From Luminiphilus sp. (GTDB lineage: Bacteria; Pseudomonadota; Gammaproteobacteria; Pseudomonadales; Halieaceae): 11,301 nt of DNA. Shown piece by piece: positions 5,497 to 11,301 of the stretch. The position numbers were made by a program, and so were the translations under genes. The notes under the pieces were generated by a model. That model worked only from the letters and a program-made list of their open reading frames with translations. It did no database searches and was not told the origin of the DNA. The stretch lies in assembly GCA_022425845.1 (NCBI GenBank), contig JAKMEU010000109.1, positions 1-11,301 on the forward strand, in the 5' to 3' direction. Every line of letters begins with the position of its first letter. Position 1 is the stretch's first letter.

Positions 5497-5907
5497 CTAA
5501 CTTCTGTCGCGAGTGCCTTTGCCCGGTCCCAAAATAAGCCAAAGCTGCCCAATGATGATGAACAGCGAACCGCTGGAGAGCAGGAAGGGGTCAATGTAGA
5601 GCTGCTCATTGAACACGAACTCGCCCTTGGAAATTTTCACCCAGCCCATGAAATTCTGGTTCACAGCCACCACGGCGCCGAGAAAACCGATCACAGACGA
5701 CACGTATTTCGCGATCCAGTGGTGCGCTATGGGCAGCACCATAACAAGTCCCAGCAACAAAATAACGGTGCGCTGTACCCGGCAGTAGGGGCAGATATAA
5801 ACCGTGCCGGCGAACTCCATAGCCCAGGCACCCAGCCCAATGATGATGGCGATGATACCCAGGGACCGTTGGTGTCTTTGCCAAAAAACAAGATCTAAAA
5901 AGTTAAT
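5497..5907 (-). CDS. DsbB-like disulfide-bond formation membrane protein, ATT start (136 aa)
   Basis: DsbB reoxidises the periplasmic thiol oxidase DsbA and passes electrons to quinone. The active-site element is CPYCRVQR, with Cys39, Cys42 and Arg46. These match the E. coli spacing Cys41-x-x-Cys44-x-x-x-Arg48, where the arginine contacts the quinone. Four helices are visible (about 16-33, 47-64, 67-86, 106-127), as in DsbB. The first ATG (5820) would delete helix 1. In-frame coding continues upstream to ATT 5907, which has a perfect AGGAG 7 nt before it and a promoter further up, and no ATG, GTG or TTG lies in between. The second periplasmic cysteine pair of DsbB is missing, as these two cysteines are the only ones. 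It may therefore be a DsbB relative with a different electron path. An in-frame CTG (5865) is a less likely start. Confidence 0.75.
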   Translation of the reverse strand: MNFLDLVFWQRHQRSLGIIAIIIGLGAWAMEFAGTVYICPYCRVQRTVILLLGLVMVLPIAHHWIAKYVSSVIGFLGAVVAVNQNFMGWVKISKGEFVFNEQLYIDPFLLSSGSLFIIIGQLWLILGPGKGTRDRS

Positions 5908-5914
5908 GGGTCGT

Positions 5915-5919
5915 CTCCT
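5915..5919 (-). promoter_or_regulatory. Shine-Dalgarno AGGAG that selects the ATT start
   Basis: On the minus strand AGGAG is followed by ACGACCC and then ATT AAC TTT. The 7-nt spacing is ideal. There is no ATG, GTG or TTG in any nearby position that it could serve in this frame. Confidence 0.65.
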
Positions 5920-5951
5920 GGAGAAAATAACGTGGGAGTGGGCCAGACATC

Positions 5952-5979
5952 AGTGTAGTGGTGATCACACATTTTTCAA
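5952..5979 (-). promoter_or_regulatory. Sigma-70-type promoter for the DsbB-like gene
   Basis: On the minus strand TTGAAA (5979-5974) and TACACT (5957-5952) are separated by 16 bp, and resemble -35 and -10 boxes. Transcription would start roughly 35-40 nt before the ATT codon, leaving room for the AGGAG site. The 8-bp palindrome GTGATCAC (5961-5968) lies in the spacer and could be an operator. Confidence 0.5.
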
Positions 5980-6044
5980 TCCGGGGGGGTTTAAGCCATG
6001 AGAGCAAAGGTTCTGCTGAGCCGTGGCGTAGGAATAACCCCGCT

Positions 6045-6071
6045 CCCCTTACCTGTGTGTCACGGTAGGGG
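6045..6071 (-). terminator. Stem-loop immediately after the outer-membrane barrel gene
   Basis: On the minus strand CCCCTACC (6071-6064) and GGTAAGGGG (6053-6045) pair over 8 bp with one bulged A around a 10-nt loop. The stem begins 2 nt after the stop codon. No T-run follows, so it may protect the 3' end or act as an atypical terminator. Confidence 0.4.
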
Positions 6072-6072
6072 C

Positions 6073-7125
6073 CTACTCGTAATTAAAAAAGAACGTCAGG
6101 CGCAGTTGTAGATCATCTTTTGGTCTAACCCCTTCAGGGTTTACGCCATAGTGAGTCCAAACAACATTGGGTGTAATGAAGATGTGGTCGGACAGTCGGT
6201 ATTCGACTCCAGCCACGATGTTGGTGGCGGTCGCGGTAGGATCAAAGGGAATGTAAGCAATGTCATTGCCTTTGGAACTGGGTTCAAACAGCCGCTGGAC
6301 CTGGGTGATCAGGTCAATTTTGTCACTGACATGGGCGACGCCCATCAAGGCCGCCAGTTCCAGGGGCGGATCATCCTGCCGATCCTGGTTTGTATAGACC
6401 AGTGACAGTGAGTATTGATCGGTCCGCTGTGCCGCGAACAGCTGATAGGTGCTGCGATCAAAACGGCCTGGGCGGGCCTCGTGATCGACGTAGGCGTCCA
6501 CCATGACACTGGGTGTGGGTCGCCAGGTGACCGCGCCCATAAACTTGTCATAGGGGTTCTTGTCCGCCTCCCAGGTTTCGCGCGACCCGTACATGGCGCG
6601 ATAGGACCAGTTACCCGATTCGGTCAGGGGGCCCTTGGCTGAGACTCCCAGGTCGCGTGCGGGAATCCCCTGTATGTCGGGCGCGGTACGCACCAGGTAG
6701 CGCTTTCCCCAAAATGCTTCAATGAGATCGAAGGATATCGTCGGTATGAGGCCCCCAGAGATCTGGTGGCCAGCGACTTTCTTTCCGATACCGAAATCCT
6801 GTATCCGATGTGAGAACTCATAGTTTTCAAAAGCGCCCTCGTGGTAGGCCTCGAATCGCAAGCGCCCCGTCCAGGTGTCTCCGTAACGTGCATCGGTGGT
6901 CAGGAATATTCGCCGAATGACGGTGCCGGTGGCACCGTCGCCCTCGGGCGTATGGTGACTGGGGACATGGTAGATGTCGCCAAACATCAGGCCCCCAACA
7001 TCAAATTCCAGGGTGTCGTCCGCTGCAGCAGGACAGCTCGGGAGGAACAGGGGCAGGGACAACACGGTGGCCAGGACCGCCCGGTGCAGTGCAAGGATAG
7101 TCCCGTAGGGTAATACCGTTGGCAT
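6073..7125 (-). CDS. Predicted outer-membrane beta-barrel (porin-like) protein, 350 aa
   Basis: An N-terminal signal peptide (basic and polar residues 1-15, hydrophobic 16-30, PAAA then DD, likely cleavage after Ala35) is followed by a mature part of alternating hydrophobic and polar strands rich in Tyr, Phe and Trp. Examples are RLRFEAYHEGAF, WSYRAMYG, VMVDAYVDHEAR, YSLSLVYTNQ and the final LQLRLTFFFNYE. This is the texture of a 14-18-strand outer-membrane channel. I cannot name the exact family; phosphate-selective-porin-like or a general substrate porin are possible. The C-terminus ends in Tyr-Glu instead of the usual final aromatic. The start ATG has AGGGG 5 nt upstream. It is third in a same-strand group after the amine dehydrogenase and amidohydrolase genes, so it may admit their substrate. 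Confidence 0.8.
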   Translation of the reverse strand: MPTVLPYGTILALHRAVLATVLSLPLFLPSCPAAADDTLEFDVGGLMFGDIYHVPSHHTPEGDGATGTVIRRIFLTTDARYGDTWTGRLRFEAYHEGAFENYEFSHRIQDFGIGKKVAGHQISGGLIPTISFDLIEAFWGKRYLVRTAPDIQGIPARDLGVSAKGPLTESGNWSYRAMYGSRETWEADKNPYDKFMGAVTWRPTPSVMVDAYVDHEARPGRFDRSTYQLFAAQRTDQYSLSLVYTNQDRQDDPPLELAALMGVAHVSDKIDLITQVQRLFEPSSKGNDIAYIPFDPTATATNIVAGVEYRLSDHIFITPNVVWTHYGVNPEGVRPKDDLQLRLTFFFNYE

Positions 7126-7403
7126 AGAGGCCCCTTTCGCTTTTGTCGATTTAAGGTGCTGGGCTATTGTCCTATAACGTTGCTATCGGGACCACACCGG
7201 CGGGTCGCCCTGTTCAGCTGGCACAGAAGTCTTCGCGATGGTCTTTTCAGCAACCGGGCATGCTACCTATTGGGCTGTTTGTTGAAAGCCGATTGCAGAC
7301 GGTTCACGGTATGGTCTGCCCATTCCAGATTTTGCAGTGCCGGCATGATCTCTATCCGGCGCGGACGCCCTTGATCGATGCTCGAAACCGGAGTGCCCCG
7401 CCC
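7126..7403. other. Gap between amidohydrolase and barrel genes
   Basis: This 278-bp stretch probably carries the promoter and leader of the barrel gene on the minus strand. I cannot pick a convincing -35/-10 pair. The amidohydrolase frame stays open on the minus strand for 46 codons past its TAG stop, ending at TAG 7263-7265. The last 27 codons of that stretch begin with ATG 7346 (MPALQNLEWADH...) and could be a tiny gene or a decayed C-terminus. No hairpin with a T-run was seen after the amidohydrolase stop. Confidence 0.45.
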
Positions 7404-9104
7404 CTATTTGCTTTGCGAAAACATGATGCGCCCGCCCACCAGGGTCATTACGGTCTCGGCAGTCAGTAGGGTACTGGGTTTTGCGGTCATAAAATCGGTG
7501 TCAAAAACGGTCAGGTCCGCGACCTTCCCGACGCTGATGGAGCCGCGTTCCTGCTCTTGAAATGCGCCATAAGCTGGCCAGACCGTCAGCATGCGTAAGG
7601 CATCTTCCCGAGAGACCGCCAGCTCAGGGTGCCACCCCGAGCCTCGGCTGCCATCGAGTCGCGATCGATTGATGGCGGCGAAAAACTCGATACGGGGATC
7701 TCCAACTTCAACGGGCGCGTCTGAGCCGGCGATTATTGGCAAACCCCGGCTCAGGAGTGCTTGCCAGGGGTAGGCGTATTTCAGTCGGTCGGGGCCCAGG
7801 CGATCAGGAGCAAAGTTGAGGTCTCCAATGGCGTGACTGGGTTGCATGGAAGGGAGTACCGCCATGTCAGCCAGGCGCTGTTGATCCACCGGCGGGATGA
7901 CCTGGGCATGCTCAACGCGCCAGCGGATGTCCTCCCTCGCCCATTCGTCCCTATTGAGGTCAGACCAGGCCTGCTCGTACCAATCGAGGGTTTGGCGAAG
8001 GGCGCGATCACCAATGACATGGGTCATGACCTGGAAGCCATCCCGCAGCGCCTGTTCGAGCACAGGCATCAACACCTCCTCGCTGGTTCGGTCCATGAAG
8101 CCATGGGTATCGGCGTCGCTGTAAGGTTCCAGTAATGCGGCCCCCCTGGAGCCCAGAGTGCCGTCGATGAACACCTTGATGCCCCGGATCACGTAGAAAC
8201 CATCGTCACTCTGTTCAGGCCCCTGCTCAAAAAGCGACTCGGCCTCGGCAACAGGCGCCGCAATATAGACCCGGTGTGCCATTTGACCTTCGGCGTGGAG
8301 CTCTCTTAATAGTGAGGCTAGCCGAAGAGACATCCCGGCGTCGTGGGTCTGTGTCCAGCCCATGGCAGCGTTGACCGCCATGCCCCGGCGCAGATTCTCC
8401 TTAAGGTAAGCATCGGTCTCAGAGGGCAGAACAGCTCTGAAGGCATCCATGGCCGTACCCAATATGTAGCCGGTTAACTCGCCCCTATCGTCGCGTTCAA
8501 AACGGCCACCGGGTGGATCGGGAGTTGTGCCGTCAATGCCGGCGATTTCAATTGCCCGCGTGTTGACCAGTGCTGAGACACCATCTGCGCGGGGCAGGTA
8601 AAGCGGCTTTTCTGCAGAAAAGCTATCGACATCATGACGGCTGAGAAAGCGTTGCTGATCTGTCCACTCCCGTTCAATCCAGCCTCGCCCGAGTATCCAG
8701 TCGCCATCGTTGATGCTTTTTGACCAGCTCTCAATGCGGGCAACTGTCTCTGCGAGGGTGGTGATGCCGAACAGGCTTAAGGTCCGGGTTCTTCGCCCGA
8801 CCCCCTCCAGGTGTTGATGGCCGTCGGTAAAGCCCGGATAGACAAAGGCATTTGGCAACTCAAGGACACGCTGTGCACCGCATCGCCAATGAATAGCATC
8901 CTTGAGTGAGCCCACGAAAACGATTTTTCCGTCCCGTATGGCAAGGGCATCGGCTTGAGGGAGCGCAGGGTCCAGGGTGTAGATGGTGGTCTGGGTAATG
9001 AGTAGATCGGAGGGCTCGCAGTGCGCGCCCTCAGTGTCTCGAGCACCGGCATGCTGCGTCAGCAGGGCAAGGGTAATAGCGACAACGATGCGTATCAGCA
9101 ACAC
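7404..9104 (-). CDS. Exported YtcJ-type amidohydrolase (Amidohydrolase_3 family), 566 aa
   Basis: A metal-dependent hydrolase of the amidohydrolase superfamily that probably cleaves a C-N bond of an amide, imide or formyl compound; the true substrate is unknown. Metal-ligand positions are recognisable: His96 and His98 in DGHQH, Lys310 (possible carbamylated bridge) in RGIKVFIDG, His362 in MTHVIGDRAL, His399 in VEHAQ, and Asp462 in AGSDAP. The small beta-sandwich domain is built from both ends, closing with GSISVGKVADLTVFD. Residues 1-21 form a signal peptide (hydrophobic 3-15, AGA then RD), so it acts in the periplasm. The only two cysteines are Cys29 and Cys75, both in the N-terminal sandwich. 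The GTG start has CGGAG 6 nt upstream. It follows the amine-dehydrogenase gene by 134 bp and precedes the barrel gene. Confidence 0.9.
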   Translation of the reverse strand: MLLIRIVVAITLALLTQHAGARDTEGAHCEPSDLLITQTTIYTLDPALPQADALAIRDGKIVFVGSLKDAIHWRCGAQRVLELPNAFVYPGFTDGHQHLEGVGRRTRTLSLFGITTLAETVARIESWSKSINDGDWILGRGWIEREWTDQQRFLSRHDVDSFSAEKPLYLPRADGVSALVNTRAIEIAGIDGTTPDPPGGRFERDDRGELTGYILGTAMDAFRAVLPSETDAYLKENLRRGMAVNAAMGWTQTHDAGMSLRLASLLRELHAEGQMAHRVYIAAPVAEAESLFEQGPEQSDDGFYVIRGIKVFIDGTLGSRGAALLEPYSDADTHGFMDRTSEEVLMPVLEQALRDGFQVMTHVIGDRALRQTLDWYEQAWSDLNRDEWAREDIRWRVEHAQVIPPVDQQRLADMAVLPSMQPSHAIGDLNFAPDRLGPDRLKYAYPWQALLSRGLPIIAGSDAPVEVGDPRIEFFAAINRSRLDGSRGSGWHPELAVSREDALRMLTVWPAYGAFQEQERGSISVGKVADLTVFDTDFMTAKPSTLLTAETVMTLVGGRIMFSQSK

Positions 9105-9129
9105 TTGGGACTCCGAAAATTCACAGGTT

Positions 9130-9167
9130 GAAAGGTGGGCTTGTCACTCGTCGCTATCCCGCCTTTC
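9130..9167. repeat. 10-bp stem-loop between the dehydrogenase and amidohydrolase genes
   Basis: GAAAGGTGGG (9130-9139) and CCCGCCTTTC (9158-9167) pair over 10 bp with one G-T wobble on plus-strand RNA; on minus-strand RNA the same position is a C-A mismatch. The loop is 18 nt. In the minus-strand transcript it lies in the leader of the amidohydrolase gene and could tune processing between the two cistrons. No T-run follows. Confidence 0.4.
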
Positions 9168-9238
9168 GAGCGCTCGGCCAGTCCGGCGTCCTTCCTGCGA
9201 TCTGTTTTGTCGCGGTATTGGATTAATGATGGTTGCCT

Positions 9239-11065
9239 TTATAACTCAGTCACGGCGCGATACCCCATTTCCATGGCGGCAATGGCATCGGCTTCCGGTG
9301 CTGAATCAGAATTGGCGATGGTGATCCGCCCATGGGGTTTTCTTCCGACGGCAACCGAGTCCCCGGGGCCCGGCACCGTATATCCGTGGGCCCAGCGGTT
9401 TACGGTCAGGCTGGCCACATCGCGATCAAAGTTGAAGTATTCAGCAGACAGCATGCCGTCGAGATGGTTCCTGACCGCTTCCTCATAAGCCGAAAACGGC
9501 GTGTCCAGCATACGATAGCGGGCCTCCCGGTACTGATCTGCACGTGGTTTACCGGGCTCCTCACTGTAGGGGCAGCTGATCATCTGAATAACGCATGGCT
9601 CATTGGGGCCGCTGGTATAGCGGTAGCCCCCCAGGCTAACGGGAAAGTCCATAAACACGGTCTGGTGCATATTGCCGGGTGACATCGCGAGCCCGATCCC
9701 CTGTTCTTTGAAAGCGTGCCAGTTTCGCAGTCCCACCGAGGTGTAAATCAGCGGGCTTTTCATTTGCTGGCGGAGCGCGCCAGCCTGATCGTCGGGTAAA
9801 TCGCTCACAATGTGGGGAATCATTGTGTTGTAGCAGGCCATAACGACGTTACTCGCTGAGATTTTGTAGGCCTGGCCCCCCGCTATGTACTGTACCAACA
9901 CGCGGTCCGAATCGCTGCGGTTGTCGGCATGGTGCACATCGACCACGGTGCTGTTCAGTCTAATGCGCGCCGTATGGTTTGGGCGGTCGAGCTGCCCATA
10001 ATCGAACCGGGCGTTCACCAGGGACTCTGCCGTTGCTCCCTCGGCAACAGATGGCACGAGGTACTTCACCAATGCGCGCGCAACGCCCGCATTGCCATCG
10101 GGGAAGTGGTGAATGTAGGGGTTATTCTCATCGTATACCGGTACGGGCGCGAAGCCGAGCGCACCGCAGGTCTTCGCTTGCTCGATGGTGAGCAACTCGG
10201 TGCTGGCGCTGGACCAGTCGATGCCCGAGTGCCTTGCCATATGCAGGACCTGCGGGTCATCCACACCGAGTGTTTTTTTGAGGTAATCAAAGTAGTTGTT
10301 GGTTTCAATGTAGGCGGGTATCTCGTCGGCCGGGATTCCGAGAGAATGAAGTCCGCCCTTTAGAACCTGAAGTAATTGGCGCTGGCCTCGCTCGGTCAGG
10401 GGGGTTTGTGCAACCGCTTCCTCATCAGAGATGGCGGCGCCCGGTAGGCCTTCAATGTAATTGTAGTAGTTGCAAAAGGGATGCCGAACCACCGCATCAC
10501 GCCCAAATTGATCTGCGCTGAAATAGGTCGTGGCCCCCAAACCATGATCGCTGTAAAAGCTCAGGTCAAAAGCAGTATCGAAGCGATTGAGGTCAACGCC
10601 GATCCCCTCGAACAGGGCTTTGATGGCGGGCGCCGCGTGCCTGGGCTCAACGAGCGTTTGTGACCCGCCATATGAAATCAGCCGCCGGCCATCAATGGTG
10701 TGTTCGTTGCGCTTGGCGTGGCCACCGAAGTCATCATGATTATCGAGAATGAGAATCTTCTTTTCGGAGCCGTACCGTTGTCGATAGAAGTAGGCGGCTG
10801 CGAGGCCACTGAGCCCGCCACCGACTACCACGAGATCATAAGACTCTTTTGTGTCAATGAGTTCGCCTGCGCTGAAATCAGAAGACCAGGCGCGTGCATG
10901 AGCATAGGTATTGGCGCCTTGATGGTTGCCGCGCATACCTGTCAGGGCAGGGGGATAGACCTCTTTTTTCCCCTCGGCTGCGGAAAATAGCGTCGAGGGG
11001 AAGGCGGTTGCACCCAGAGCAACGGTTGAGCCGTTGATAAAGTTTCGTCGCGTAATCTTCTTCAT
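9239..11065 (-). CDS. Tat-exported FAD-dependent amine dehydrogenase, spermidine-dehydrogenase-like (608 aa)
   Basis: A flavoprotein of the NAD(P)-binding-8/amine-oxidase type. The N-terminus carries a twin-arginine signal (TRRNFIN, residues 5-11, then a mildly hydrophobic stretch to about 29), so it is exported folded with its cofactor. The FAD dinucleotide fold is YDLVVVGGGLSGLAAAYFYR (76-95), with the ribose-binding acidic strand ILILDNHDDFGGHAKRNE (104-121). That DNHDDFGGHAKRNE run, the size and the export signal closely recall Pseudomonas spermidine dehydrogenase (SpdH), which oxidises spermidine. I infer polyamine or related amine oxidation, but substrate residues cannot be verified by eye. 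The ATG has GAGAAG about 9 nt upstream. It is first of the minus-strand group encoding exported proteins. The natural electron acceptor is unknown. Confidence 0.86.
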   Translation of the reverse strand: MKKITRRNFINGSTVALGATAFPSTLFSAAEGKKEVYPPALTGMRGNHQGANTYAHARAWSSDFSAGELIDTKESYDLVVVGGGLSGLAAAYFYRQRYGSEKKILILDNHDDFGGHAKRNEHTIDGRRLISYGGSQTLVEPRHAAPAIKALFEGIGVDLNRFDTAFDLSFYSDHGLGATTYFSADQFGRDAVVRHPFCNYYNYIEGLPGAAISDEEAVAQTPLTERGQRQLLQVLKGGLHSLGIPADEIPAYIETNNYFDYLKKTLGVDDPQVLHMARHSGIDWSSASTELLTIEQAKTCGALGFAPVPVYDENNPYIHHFPDGNAGVARALVKYLVPSVAEGATAESLVNARFDYGQLDRPNHTARIRLNSTVVDVHHADNRSDSDRVLVQYIAGGQAYKISASNVVMACYNTMIPHIVSDLPDDQAGALRQQMKSPLIYTSVGLRNWHAFKEQGIGLAMSPGNMHQTVFMDFPVSLGGYRYTSGPNEPCVIQMISCPYSEEPGKPRADQYREARYRMLDTPFSAYEEAVRNHLDGMLSAEYFNFDRDVASLTVNRWAHGYTVPGPGDSVAVGRKPHGRITIANSDSAPEADAIAAMEMGYRAVTEL

Positions 11066-11301
11066 GATGACAACTTCTCGCTATCGGCTGGCGTGGGGAT
11101 CATCCCGCCCCGCTTACGACGCAAAACATGGGCTTTCGCCCAGCATAGCCCAGTGACGCCGCTTTCCGAAGCTCGACGGAATGAAAGAGGGTGTGACGTC
11201 ATTTTTATTTCGCTCGCCGCCTACCTTGGTGAATCGAAGGGCGAGTGCCGTGGCGGCTAATCCAAGTCTCTGGTAGCAGCGGGCCCGGGACCGGAAAGAC
11301 T
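11066..11301. other. Right-edge leader region upstream of the amine-dehydrogenase gene
   Basis: There is no ORF worth calling. On the minus strand this is the promoter and leader of the dehydrogenase gene. TATGCT (11148-11143) is a possible -10 box with only a poor -35 match (TTCGGA) 17 bp before it. Two compact structures occur: the 14-bp hairpin at 11129-11142 and the 8-bp palindrome TGACGTCA at 11194-11201, either of which may be regulatory. No tRNA-like or repeat structure was seen. Confidence 0.4.
11129..11142 (-). promoter_or_regulatory. GNRA-tetraloop hairpin in the dehydrogenase leader
   Basis: On the minus strand the sequence is TGGGC GAAA GCCCA, a perfect 5-bp stem capped by a stable GAAA tetraloop, followed by TGTTTTG. 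It lies about 65 nt before the ATG. It may stabilise the 5' end of the mRNA or act as a small attenuator. A competing pairing (GGGCT at 11151-11147 with AGCCC at 11134-11130) is possible. Confidence 0.4.

Noticed and set aside
5497..5820. A 107-residue version of the DsbB-like protein starting at ATG 5820
   Set aside because: It would remove the first membrane helix and has no ribosome site. In-frame coding with an ideal AGGAG starts at ATT 5907.
7021..7125. A possible lipoprotein signal (LPSC) in the barrel protein
   Set aside because: The residues before the cysteine fit a lipobox poorly (Pro at -2), and the mature part is a beta-barrel. Ordinary cleavage at PAAA/DD is more likely.
7167..7469. 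A plus-strand 100-codon frame in the gap between barrel and amidohydrolase genes
   Set aside because: TTG start, no Shine-Dalgarno, no motif, and a third of it overlaps the end of the amidohydrolase gene.
9929..10363. A plus-strand frame of 144 codons opposite the amine-dehydrogenase gene
   Set aside because: It is antisense inside a confident 608-residue gene, with no motif or ribosome site.
1..11301. tRNA genes, CRISPR arrays, insertion sequences, phage or defence genes
   Set aside because: I looked for T-loop signatures, regularly spaced repeats, transposase-like motifs and terminal inverted repeats and found none. All confident genes are ordinary chromosomal families.

Overview
The window looks like chromosomal DNA from a free-living, probably marine, gammaproteobacterium. 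The reasons are moderately high GC, long GC-ending ORFs, TrmL and YciI close to the E. coli forms, an outer-membrane barrel and a Tat-exported flavoenzyme. An OM60/NOR5-type lineage is my guess from general character only. I see no tRNA, rRNA, insertion sequence, CRISPR array or phage gene. About a dozen genes are packed closely on both strands.

Left part (1-3791): a gene-poor edge (1-302) holds a 9-bp hairpin and a doubtful 34-residue ORF with a CxxCxGxG motif. A YciI-type protein (minus) is divergent from trmL (plus). trmL overlaps a Nudix hydrolase gene whose Nudix box carries a long insertion. Then come an exported RidA-family protein, preceded by a 23-bp tandem duplication and a perfect Shine-Dalgarno, and an old-yellow-enzyme-type flavin oxidoreductase starting at TTG.

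Middle part (3792-5907): a LysE/RhtB-type amino-acid exporter (minus) is divergent from a small cupin, with a perfect 12-bp palindrome between them. The cupin is followed immediately by an unrecognised four-helix membrane protein. Convergent to these is a DsbB-like disulfide-bond protein. Its real start appears to be an ATT codon behind a strong AGGAG, 29 codons upstream of the first ATG, and it has only one of the two usual DsbB cysteine pairs.

Right part (6073-11065): three minus-strand genes run in the order Tat-exported FAD amine dehydrogenase (spermidine-dehydrogenase-like), exported YtcJ-type amidohydrolase, outer-membrane beta-barrel. Every product is predicted to leave the cytoplasm. 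Together they read as a cell-envelope module for taking up and oxidising or hydrolysing an amine or amide substrate, with the disulfide-bond protein just downstream on the same strand. The substrate cannot be told from sequence. The exported RidA protein could in principle hydrolyse imines made by the exported amine dehydrogenase, but it lies several kilobases away and this link is inference only.
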